Shown: positions 45,657 through 55,900 of the stretch, piece after piece
Numbering within the stretch: position 1 is the stretch's first letter
How the letters are laid out: every line of letters starts with the position of its first letter
DNA from: Jaltomata sinuosa
Lineage: Eukaryota; Streptophyta; Magnoliopsida; Solanales; Solanaceae
Direction of reading: 5' to 3'
Length of the DNA: 64,000 bases
Assembly (NCBI GenBank): GCA_003996215.1
Contig: QJPP01007224.1
Coordinates: forward strand, 310,001 to 374,000
Made by a program: the position numbers and the translations under genes
The notes under the pieces: model-generated
What the model was told of the DNA's origin: nothing
The model's input: the letters and a program-made list of their open reading frames with translations, nothing else
Databases searched by the model: none

Positions 45657-47141
45657 AAATTGGTCCCAAAAAGTGTACGCTCAAGACTTAGGAAGAAGTC
45701 AGGGGAACCTATTCCTGTGCATGAACATGAACCCATCCATGAACCTCCCTCTCCTGTTGTTCCAACCAGTACCCCTCACACAAGAACCAAGAAACATCAA
45801 GAGGATACTTCTATGGATGCAACATTGAGGGATTCCAAAAAGACTCGCCTCTCTACTGCTTCTCCATTTTGTGAGCTTTCTCCCTCTGATGACAACCTGC
45901 TTTTGAGTCAGGTTTGTCAATCCAAGGTTAAGAAACGCAGTATCCCAAAATCATCCACTGCTCGCTCCAGCCGTACACCGACTATCTCTAAGCCACCACC
46001 CACTAAAAAGACTCCCCCCTCTTCCAAAACCCCATCAAAGTCCAAACCCATATCTGGCTCACACAGCCGCTCCTCGAAACGGGCCACTCGACCTAGTCCA
46101 TCTGGAGCATCAGATTCTGAAAACTCCAATGATGATGTGGTGGTGGAGATTGATACCTCCGGAATCACTAACCCCAAACTCTTACACATCCTTCACTTCC
46201 AAAAGTAGTCTATTATTCGTGAAAGGGTTGTGACAGGTTTTGGAGGGCCTGAAATGACTATTTTATTGGGCAAAATTGAAGCACAAGGCTGGTTTGATCT
46301 TCTTCTTCTTCAGGGGATGGTTCAACGAAGGTTTGGGAGGCCTAAGGTCACTGAATTCTATACAAATAGGACTGAACAAGGTTCAATATTTTCCACCTCT
46401 GTTCGTGGAGTCCCTATTCACTTGGTTGCTGGGGATCTTTCTAGGATTCTGGATGTTCCCCTTGGTGGTTGGGATCACTATGTCAAGTTTGAGTGGCCTC
46501 CCCTAGATAACATGGCCTCCGCCCTAGAGATTTCTAGGAAATTTTATGGGCAGCCTGCTCTTACACAACACAGGAGGGTGCTGAAAAGGGAAATGTCACC
46601 TCTGCACCAGCTATATTTTGATGTAGTCCATAAGATTCTTACCCCTAGGAAGGATAAGAGGACTGAGGATAACTACTTAGATTTAACCATCATGGAGCTC
46701 CTAGATACTGAGGCAAAAATTAACCTGCCAAGCTTGACCATCAAGCATATGCATCGGGTGCTTCTAAAAGATGAGAAGGGTCATCCCCTCCCATATGGAT
46801 TTTGGTTGGCTCAGGTCTTTGAGGACTATTCCATCCCTGTTCAGGTCTGTACTTTATAAACCATAAAGGATGTCGTTGGTCGAGTGAACCATGCTGCTCT
46901 ATCTGCTTTAATGAGGAGGGCTGGCACCCCATTGCAAAAACTAAGGAATGACTTAGCTGCCAAATCTGCTGATCTGGAAACTACTCAGGCTGCTCATGCA
47001 ATGGAAAAAGAATCCTTTCAGGCCAGGATCCTTGCTTTGGAAATCGACCTTGCTCGTGAGAAGGCTGAGAGTGTTAAAGCCCTCCATCGGTTGACCCATC
47101 TGATATCACCTGTTCCACCCACCCCTGCTCTTACCTCCTAG

Positions 47142-47545
47142 TGTCCTAAAGCCATGTCCTCAATCTTGTCTTTTTTTGCTCAACTGTTTTGCTTTTATAG
47201 TTTACTAGCTTATATCTCATTAAGTGATTACAATTGACAAGATTAATAATATGGTTTGGTTGGTTTACTTGGCTCTTGTTCTTACACTCTCTTGATATGA
47301 TCGTTGAGTTAGACTGCTCTTTTTTGTTGAATTGGTGATAGCCCAAGTGACCATGAATTGTCTGACTTATTAGTTAAACTCTCATTTGCACTAATCCAGC
47401 TTTTCAATGATGCCAAAAGGGGAAAAAGGGTTATGTAGTGTTTTTAACCCATAACCTAACCTGTTCCATTCATATGTTTGAAACTCTAGCTGCATGTAAC
47501 AGGGCTCAGAGGCAAAGAGTTTGTCATCATCAAAAAGGGGGAATT
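47142..47545 (+). other. Sirevirus 3' UTR with polypurine tracts
   Basis: CAAAAAGGGGGAATT at 47531-47545 is the PPT adjoining the LTR. A second PPT-like segment (GATGCCAAAAGGGG, then AAAAAGGG) lies at 47408-47430. Repeated PPT-like motifs upstream of the LTR are described for Sireviruses. No gene. Confidence 0.75.
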
Positions 47546-48450
47546 TGTTGGGTTCTATGGATTTTTGATTAATGACAAAAGTGATATGAAACAGGTAAGT
47601 AAAGCTGGTCCATCATTGCATGATCTCAATGAAGCCAAGACTATCCTGAAAGCTCATAGGATGGAGTAATCCACGTCAGCATGATAGAAGACAGTATTGA
47701 GAAACTACATGTGAACAAAGGTGTGATGAAATCAAGTCAGCAAAGAGGTGTGAACATGAAGTTGAAGTTCAGTTCAAATACAACACTAAGAGGCACGAGT
47801 TCGAGTAGAAGAAGGAATCTTACTTGAAGTAGAATTCTATGCAAGTAGAGATCGGATTCAAGGAGGAGTTCAATTAAAAGAAGAACTCCGTGAGGAGTGG
47901 TGCTTAAATATTAGAGCTACTATTCAAAGCAAGTATGCACTTATAGAGCATACAAAGACAATTGTGAGATTGACTTTAGCAAGTGCAACGAAGGTGACTG
48001 AAGAAACACATTGAAGTACATGGTTCTACGTACAGAGTCTAGATAAGGCATCTTAGTAGTGATGTATTAGGAGTTGTTCTTTGAGTTGTAATCATAGTTC
48101 AGTGTGTTATAAACTGAAGTAGGATTAGTTTTCTTCAAGTTGGGTTAACTCGAAGATTTGGGAAACACAAACCTTGGGTGTTTGGTGTTGTTAGGAGTTA
48201 GAGTTTATAATTTCTAGTTTTCATTGAGTTGTAACCAAACTTGTTGAGGCTCATTGTGTTAGTGAAGTTGGGTTGAAATCCTATAGTGGTACATATCGTA
48301 GTTTTTACACCTTTGTGAGCCGGGTGGTTTTTCACGTAAAAGTCACTGTCTTATTTAGCTACTGCTTTCTCATTGTTGAAACACGTTAGGCAACCTGTTT
48401 CATCGATAGGTAGCTAATAAAATTAAATTAGTAGGTCGTGTAGACTATCA
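47546..48450 (+). repeat. 3' LTR of the Sirevirus-like element (905 bp)
   Basis: Pairs with 30560-31463. Many substitutions but nearly equal length. Confidence 0.93.
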
Positions 48451-48859
48451 GAAGTGTTTCTTAATATAAACACAATAAAGTTCCTTTCCACCACCAATGT
48501 GTTACCAATGCTTCTTTCCAAAAGCAAAATGAAGATTTCAGTTTTTCTATAATTTTATTTTCTCTATTTTCCATTCACTTTTCATAATTAACCCCAACAG
48601 ATGTGTACCTGATAAAGAGATAAACAAAATATTGTATCATTGCCACGATGAAGCAATTAGAGGATATTATGCAACAAACTCAACTGCCTTTAATATTTTG
48701 GAGGTTGGATTTTTCTGGCCAACACTTTTCAAAGATATACGTGCATACATTGCACAATGTGATAAATTTCAAAGAACATGTTATATCACCAAGACAGATG
48801 AGATGTCATTACAAGTAATACACATATGTCAAATTGTATTGGCCCTCATGGTCGTTTTA

Positions 48860-50700
48860 TAATTTCTGTCTTTTTTCCCCGTTTGACCCTCTCCATAACT
48901 TTCTTTAGTTATTATAACTTGTAGGGATGAATGATACAATTATTAAGGTGATCTAATGCATTTTTTTTGGGGGGGGGGGGGGGGGGAATTCAGTTTTGAA
49001 AGTTTGAAACTCAGAAAGTCTGATCAAAGTCAACATTTTGGATTGACGAAATTGGATTTGAATTTTGACAATTTCACTAAGTTCAAAAATGGTCAACTAT
49101 GACTTCATTGGATGATTTTCATGGATCTCAAGGTGCCCAGGAGTTATTTAGACCATTGAGTTAGTTTCTAGCTTTTGAAAGATTTAGAGTTGATCATAAT
49201 TCATATTTTATCAAAATAACCTTAGATTGGTGATTTGATAATTTCAACAGGCCCTGAATGTGTCTTATGATCCATTTGCAGTACTAATTTATGTCAGAGA
49301 GGTTCTGAATAATTACTGAGGATCCATTTTGTGATTTTTAGTTGTTTTTCATTTGTTGGTTTGTTGTCTTAGTGCTAGTGAATTATTATTTGTGTTCGCG
49401 AATGGTTGACCACGTTCGCGAAGAAGGAGGGGGTCATCAGTCTTCGCAATCGCGAGGTGGTGGACACATTCATGAAGAAGAATTTGGTCAGTTTTAGGGT
49501 CAGGTTGTGGTTGTTCTTTATGTTTGAGATGGGTCGGGTTTGAGTCATTTCGCCGCTCTTGCAGTGGGGTGCCGCGTTCTCAAAGAATAAGGATGCTTAC
49601 AGAGATTTAAAATTCTCAATTTGAACTTAGAATTTTTATATCGATTTTTGGAGTTTTGGACCTTGATTTTGAAAAAATGTATAGGAGACTTTAAGATTTT
49701 ATCGTGAGAGTAAGAATATAACTCTATATTTGGTATTTCCCCCCTTAATTTATCACTTATTTCATGATTTAATCTGCATTTAGGTGTTGAAAATTTTGTA
49801 CTTAAAGATGAGAAATCAAATTTTAATTTGAGATTTGATTCAAGCTCATTTTTTTAATAAAATTTTATATTTGATACCCTTGTGTTATGCATAAACTGAT
49901 TCTAAAATAAAATTTTAGTTTTTATCATGGAGGCTCGGGGTTGAATTTTGACTTAATTTTTCAACCTAAGTTTTGTATAGCAATATGGTGTCCAAAGACT
50001 CGTATACTCACGTAGAGTATGATTTTAATATATTGGGCGTAGAGTATGATTTTAATAGATTGAGAGCTTTTTGAGGTAATTTATTAGGGAAAGGTGATTG
50101 TGTAAAATTATGTGATATATTTGCTCGATTTTTGAGGTAGGTGATGACTAACTCTCTTAAACTATGCTTGAGCAATGATAAACATAAAGTATATTATGAA
50201 TTGGACGTATTGGTTTATTCGGAGATTGAAAAGAATGATTATATGTGTATAATCTAGGTTGGGACCTAGCGGATAGATAATATATGACTTGAATTAATCA
50301 TTTGCTATTGCATCACTTTATATCATGCGTTAAATCATACCTTAGTGATTTAGTATCTTATGGGAGCAGTGTTGAAGGAAATCTGCTCATTTGAGAAAGT
50401 TAGTGGCCTAAGTGAACTATTTTGAAAGAGATTTGCATATTTATGTTGCATTTGAACTTCCTTTATTATCATGATCATGCATATGTATTCATTTGTCATG
50501 GATCATAGATATAGTACAATGGTATAACAGAGTGATAAAAATTCAAGGTCGATACCGAGTAGTGATATTGTGATGATGTCAAGGTCATTACTGCTTGGTT
50601 TAGAGAGAATCATAAATTTTTCGATCATATAGAAGTGAGAAAGAAGAGAATGAATCATGGTTTAGATAGAGAAGAGGTTGAGGAATTTTTAGTGGGTAGA
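48860..50700 (+). repeat. Gypsy LTR remnant, plus strand (TTCGCGAA family)
   Basis: Shares GAAAGTCTGATCAAAGTCAA-type text and the TTCGCGAA palindromes (49395-49402, 49415-49422) with the minus-strand LTR at 18837-20958. It begins near a G-run of about 18 bases (48969-48986). No partner LTR or coding region is visible. Ends are approximate. Confidence 0.55.
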
Positions 50701-52117
50701 TCGGGCCGGGTTAGCGGGTTAATTGGGTAAATAATTTAATTCAAATTAAAATTATAAGGGGATGGGTTAAACCAATGTAAGGCTGACACATGACTCACAG
50801 TTAGTGATAAGGGTCTATATGACCCCAAACTATAACAGTAAGGATAAATTTAACCTGAAAGTATAACGGAGAGTATATTTAAACCATTTACCATAGTTTA
50901 GGAGTATATATAACCTTTTCCGTTCTTAATTTATGAGATAGCAACAACAGGAAGGAGGATAAAAACGAATTAAGTAAATACTAAATATATATTTAACTTA
51001 TGCCTTAAGACTCTGTAATTGTATTTTGTTAGTCCTTCTTTTCTACAAGGTTCAGGGTTTTATTTTCTATGGTTTCGAGTGTAATATTTCAGTTTCTATG
51101 AGAAGAATGACTTATTTTAGACATATTTATAAGAAGCATTTCAGATAATAGAACTTGCATAGATCACATGACAGTGAAAAAGGTATGAAAATAATAACTT
51201 TGCTCTCTTGAAGTAGATAACAACAACATCAGAGTTAATTAGATTAGCTTTCATGAAAGGATTCTACCACATATATTCAAAAATCAAAATATAGGCTGTC
51301 ATACTCTCATCCCTTTTAACATCCATAGTAGGGACTTTAAGCATAATACAATCTAATGTAAGTACCCTACTAAGTGGTGGCCTTTTTGAGCCAATATTTT
51401 TTATGGAGACATACTGAAGCTACCTTATTTGAAGGTAATGAAATAAGGGCAACACCAGATGCAAAAGCACCAACACCCTTCCTTGTCAACACGCTTCATG
51501 TAGACGAAGTTGAAGCTAGCATGAATAAGAGAGCAATCCACCACGCTAGATAATGCATTAAAGTATATTCCTATGAGCAAGGAAAAGTAAGAAAACTTCA
51601 GAAAGTAGTGGATCGTCTAAATGTGAGTAGAGCACTATTTTTGTATCGCCTAAGATACAATAACAAATATATAATAGGAATGATGTTATGGTCCGTACCA
51701 GACATTGTTTTCTTCCTCCAGGCACACCATGAATAAAAGTACCACAAAAGTAGTCATAAAGTTAACTTACTAAGCTTCCATGAGGACTCCGTATACACCA
51801 TCTTCCTGTTGAAAAGAATAGGATCATTCAAAACATCTTCTTCTTCAGAACCAATATCCCAACATAATTTTCATATGGCTATATTATAATGCATTGTGCA
51901 TCCTTTTCCATTTATGTTGCAAGTCAAAGCGAGTATAGAGAGCCAAAATAGGCAAATATAGCATATAATCAAGTTATTTTAACATCTAATTAAAGCTTTA
52001 CAGAAGGCAAAAATAAAATTAAACAGAAAAACACATTTTAAACAAGCTATCATGCTGCCTATTAAAAAAACAACTGAACTAATGATTTACTTTTCTCAGG
52101 GAATTCGTTGTACATTA
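50701..52117. other. Unassigned DNA
   Basis: About 1.4 kb. No open frame with a recognisable domain. The part 51400-51800 is less AT-biased and could hold a decayed gene or retroelement piece, but I cannot support an assignment. Confidence 0.4.
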
Positions 52118-52984
52118 TTCAGAGACACTTCCTTATGGTATTAAAGGGGTTGAGAAGAAGACAAGTCTCGCGCCATCGTCGTTGTCGGCTCGGCTCTGCT
52201 TTGGCTTTGGCTTCAGCTCCGGCTTTGGCTTTATCAAAGATCGATCGAGAGATTATTTTTTTGGACAAAATTTATTTAAACTTAATTGTTAAAGCCAAAA
52301 ATCTAACCCAAAATATTTTCCATATGCGAGCCGCACATTGGCTTGTGCGAAACGCACACGAGTCGCACGTCAAAGAGATGCAACTTTTTGACTCACTATT
52401 TCGTGACATGCAAAGAGACATGCGACGTGCACAATGGCTTGTACGTTTTGCATGTCGTTTCGCACATCATGTCCAGTTCTGGCAGACTTACTGGTTTCAT
52501 GTGCGACGGACGTGCGACGCGCACTTCCTCTTGTGCGAACTGCACATCGTCCCATCGTATCTGAAATAGTGTAACTTTTCTGAACCGTTGCTTCCTTTCT
52601 GAAGTAGTGCTTTTTGGCTATAAATATCTGATTCTTCCTCAGATATAAAGCACAAAATAAAGTACTATTAGAGTACAATATTGTTAAGTATACTTCTATA
52701 TTTCTTCATAAATTCAAGTGTGATTTACTATCGTTGAGTGGTTCGCTGAGCAATAGAGTTTGAGGTACCGCTATCCTATTGTTGTTAATCGTTCTATCCT
52801 GGAGGATATATTACATCAACCTCGGGTGCTTGAGGGGAATAATTTCCTTAAGGACACATTGTGTATTCAGTGGGCTCAATTTCTTCTTCATCTCTTTTTT
52901 ACAACTATTTTTCGTAAATAGTTTGATTTCTTGTTTCTACTTCTTGTTTTAAATACAGATTTTATTTATCACCCAAAAATAACA
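52118..52984 (+). repeat. 5' LTR of the copia element, truncated at its 5' end
   Basis: Matches 60806-61647. Upstream of about 52118 the similarity stops. U3 holds several TGCGA/TCGCA motifs (52325-52555). TATAAATA is at 52619-52626. Ends AAAATAACA. Confidence 0.88.
52619..52626 (+). promoter_or_regulatory. TATA box of the copia 5' LTR
   Basis: TATAAATA within GGCTATAAATATCTG. Conserved at 61281-61288 and, inverted, at 30049-30056 in the other LTR copies. Confidence 0.65.
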
Positions 52985-53442
52985 ATCTTAAGGAAATTAT
53001 TATTTATTGAAATCCTTAAGATAACAATCTTAAGGAAATTTATGTAAATCTGTATTTGGTTTCTGGAGATTAAAACCTTTTGGTTTTCTACTCTGTTTGA
53101 ATCTTTGTTCTGATTTGAAGAATATAAAAACTTTGTCAGAACATAGAGTTCATTCGGTTGAATGATTTGAAGATATAAAAACTTCATCGTTAACTAGAAA
53201 TAAGTTTAATTAAAGTTTGGTTCGAAGAAGACCAAAAAAACTTCACCAATTTACTGAACACTCTGTTTAAATGGTTATTCCGATTCGAAAAATATAAAAA
53301 CTTTATTGAGAATTTAAAGTTAAGCGATTCGAAGAATATAAAAACTTCATCATTAACTTGAAACAGTGTGAATAAAGATATAGTCTTTATTGTTAGTATT
53401 TTTAAATACTAAGTTGTTTGTCGAATTTGTGACAGAAGAAAA
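52985..53442 (+). other. Copia leader with repeated AGAATATAAAAACTT motif
   Basis: The motif GATTCGAAGAATATAAAAACTT, or close variants of it, recurs about five times (near 53116, 53166, 53220, 53283 and 53328). ACAATCTTAAGGAAATT is duplicated at 52982 and 53026. No standard TGGTATCAGAGC primer site is visible. No gene. Confidence 0.6.
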
Positions 53443-53868
53443 ATGACAAATGAAACTGAACAACAAATGGATTCAATTGTGAATGGTGTTGTCCCAACAA
53501 CAACTATTATTGCATCATCAAGCCGTTCAAGTTCTGCAAATGCACCGGCATAGAAATCAGAGATATTTTCTGGTATGAACTTGAAAGGTTGAAAACAAAG
53601 GATATCCTTTTGGCTGACCACACTTGGAGTGCAAAGGCTCACAAGTAAAGATCCTCATATTCCTGAAGAAGGAATGCTTGAAAATCAACTATCTAGTTTG
53701 GATGATCTTGCGATTCATCTCAAGATGGAAGAGGATAATAAGTTGCATGAAAAATCAGCAATGATGTTGCAAATCTTGTTAAGGATGTTACTCCAAATAA
53801 CAAGAAAATGGGTCAAGCAACAGATGAGATTGAAAATATGTGTGCTATGCTCACTATATGCAATCTAA
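53443..53868 (+). pseudogene. gag: Copia gag, internally deleted
   Basis: Starts at ATG 53443 with an N-terminus typical of copia gag (MTNETEQQMDS). A TAG interrupts at 53551, and frame changes follow near 53590-53630. After PEEG (near 53670) the text jumps to the late-gag segment DLAIHLKMEEDNK, skipping most of the capsid region. No CCHC zinc knuckle remains before the protease. The protein would be non-functional. Confidence 0.75.
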
Positions 53869-55900
53869 TTGGAAATCCAAAGGAGTGGTGGTTTGATTCG
53901 GGAGCCAGTCGATATGTTTGCATTGACAAAGAAGTTTTTGCTACTTATACTCCCGCTGAACCCGAAGAAAAGCTCCTTATAGAAATTATGCAATAACCAA
54001 GATTGAAGAAAGTGGGAAGGTATTCCTAAAGATGACTTCCGACAAGGTGTTGACTCTCAATAATGTTCTCTATGTTCCTACTATTAGGAAGAAGTTAGTT
54101 TCTACATCACTTCTCATTGAGAACGAGTTTAAGTGTATGTTTATTTCGGAGAAAGTTATAATAAGTAAAAACAATATGTATGTTGGAAAAGGTCACCTAG
54201 ATGAGGGCCTTTTCAAACTTGATGTAATGGTTGTTGAAATGAATAAAGCTGAGGCTTCTTCTTACTTGCTTGAGTCTAACAATTTGTGGCATGATCGTTT
54301 GGGACATGTCAATTATAAAATCTTGCAAAAACTGATAAGTTTAGAAGTATTATCTAAGTTTGAGTGTAATAAATCACAATGTCAAATCTGTGTTGAATCA
54401 AAATTTGTCAAATATCCATATAAGTCTGTTGAAAGGAATTCCAATCCCTTAGACTTAATTCACACAAATATTTGTGATATGAAGTCAATACCATCTCGCG
54501 ATGGGAAAAGGTATTTCATAACCTTCATTGACGATTGTACTCGGTATTATTATGTTTACTTGCTTAACAGTAAGGATGAAGCAATTTGAAGCATTTAGGC
54601 AATACAAAACTGAAGTTGAAAATCAGTTGAAAAAAAAGATCAAAATGATAAGGAGTGATAGGGGAGGAGAGTATGAATCTCCTTTTGAAGCAATATGTTT
54701 GGAAAATGGAATTATCCATCAAACTAGTGCCACTTATACACCTCAATCTAATGGAATTGCAGAAAGGAAAAATCAAACATTGAAGGAAATGATGAATGCC
54801 TTATTAATAAGTTCAGATTTACCGCAAAACTTGTGGGGGAAAGCTATTCTTACAGCAAATAAAATACTCAATAGAGTATCCCATAAAAAAACGCAATCTA
54901 TTCCATATGAGAAATGGAAAGGAAGAAAACCCAACTTGAAATATTTTAAAGTGTGGGGGTGCTTAGCCAAAGTCCAAATTTCTAAACCCAAGAGAGTCAA
55001 GATAGGACCTAAGACTGTGGATTGTGTTTTTATTGGATATGCTACAAACAGTAAAGCATATTGATTTTTGGTTCAATAATCTGATCATCCCGATATTCAT
55101 AATAATATGATAATAGAATTAGATAATGCTGAATTCTTTAAAAATATTTATCCGTATAAAATAAATAGTGAGTCGTCAAGCGAAAAAACTAAACGACATC
55201 GGGAAGAACCAAAGGGAAGTACTCCCGATGAAGAGAATCCAAGATGTAGTAAACGTCAAAGGACATATACTTCCTTTGGATCAAATTTTGTGACTTTCCT
55301 TCTTGAAAATAAGCCTCAAACGTTTAAAGAAGCTATGTCTTTTGGAGACTCAACTTTTTGGAAAGAAGCTCTCAATAGTGAGATAGAATCAATCCTAAGC
55401 AATCACACTTGAGAATTGGTTGATCTTCCTCCGGAAAATAAACCTTTAGGCTCCAAATGGATCTTTAAAAGGAAAATGAAAGCTGATGAAACTATTGACA
55501 AATATAAGGCAAGACTTGTTGTCAAAGGTTATAGGCAAAAGGAAGGCCTTGATTAGTTTAACTCATACTCGCCGGCAACAAGAATAACATCTATTCGGAT
55601 GTTAGTTGCATTGGAGCCGTATATGGTCTTGAAATCCATCAAATGAATGTGAAAATAGCTTTCTCGAATGAAGAGTTGGAGGAAGAAATTTACATGGAAC
55701 AACCTGAAGGTTTTGTGGTTCCGGATAAAGAAAGAAAGGTGTGCAAACTTGTTAAGTCACTTTATGGACTAAAACAAGCACCCAAACAATGGCATGCAAA
55801 GTTTGATCAAATAATATTGGCAAATCGATTTAAGATCAATGAGCGTGACAAATGTGTTTACATTAAAGACAATCCGAATCATAAAGTCATTGTTTGTTTG
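53808..55900 (+). pseudogene. pol: Copia pol, first part: protease, integrase, start of RT
   Basis: Protease motif WWFDSGAS is at about 53886-53909. The HHCC finger runs from LWHDRLGH (54286) to CQIC (54383). The integrase core has HTNICD at 54464-54481, where the first catalytic Asp is expected; here it is Asn (AAT 54467). FIDD and NGIAERKN supply the other two acidic residues. A one-base insertion near 54580 shifts the frame into 54590-55064, and a TGA follows at 55062. RT starts near 55290 with stops at 55410 and 55555, and the AFSNEELEEEIYMEQPEGF and SLYGLKQAP signatures lie at 55655-55790. The frame is cut by the gypsy LTR at 55901. Confidence 0.85.

Larger units (their letters stand above)
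37016..47141 (+). pseudogene. Sirevirus env-like third ORF, interrupted by a gypsy element
   Basis: The frame starts at ATG 37016 (an in-frame ATG at 36941 overlaps the TATA box and is less likely). It runs to 37281, is interrupted by the gypsy element, and resumes in the same frame at 45662. Two in-frame stops follow (TAG 46206, TAA 46857) before the terminal TAG at 47139. Total coding length without the insertion is about 581 codons. The N-terminal third is Ser/Pro/Lys-rich, the middle (46230-46850) is a globular domain like those in other plant transposon third ORFs, and the end (46920-47090) is a heptad-rich predicted coiled coil. I see no convincing signal peptide or transmembrane segment. 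The label 'env-like' is positional, as used for Sireviruses, and implies no proven envelope function. Confidence 0.75.
30560..48450 (+). mobile_element. Sirevirus-like Ty1/copia element, complete but decayed
   Basis: LTRs at 30560-31463 and 47546-48450 start TGTTGGGTTC and end GACTATCA. The flanking target duplication GAAGT is perfect (30555-30559, 48451-48455). The order is PBS, gag, protease, integrase, RT, RNase H, then an extra env-like ORF, 3' UTR and PPT. An additional ORF after pol and the FNGSHFIWWKARM gag start indicate the SIRE/Maximus lineage. An 8.4-kb gypsy element (37282-45656) lies inside the env-like ORF; without it the element is about 9.5 kb, normal for the group. The LTRs differ at several percent of positions by eye, so it is not young. 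Confidence 0.92.
29697..48599 (-). mobile_element. Copia solo LTR, minus strand, interrupted by the Sirevirus-like element
   Basis: The LTR starts (minus strand) TGTTGGGGTTAATTATG at 48599 and ends near TAAATAACA at 29697. It matches the right LTR of the copia element at 60669-61647. The parts are 48451-48599 and 29697-30559, about 1.0 kb in all. The target duplication GATGT is perfect (29692-29696 and 48600-48604). Only one LTR is present with no internal region, so it arose by LTR-LTR recombination. Its TATA box is at 30049-30056 (TATAAATA on minus). Confidence 0.85.
29597..48823 (+). pseudogene. Athila-like gypsy RNase H/integrase fragment, split by nested insertions
   Basis: 29597-29696 encodes the segment just before the integrase zinc finger (DLSYQQRKK, then YYLWDEPYLF). 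48600-48823 continues with RCVPDKE and the HHCC finger region (HCHDEA, then CDKFQRTC). The two parts become contiguous when the 18.9-kb insertion with its GATGT duplication is removed. Frame changes near the junction, and no matching LTRs or other domains nearby, show it is an old relic. It is the oldest layer of the nest. Confidence 0.75.

Noticed and set aside
48969..48986. G-run as a functional G-quadruplex or regulatory site
   Set aside because: A plain homopolymer of uncertain length, likely affected by sequencing slippage; similar runs at 14568 and 25510.
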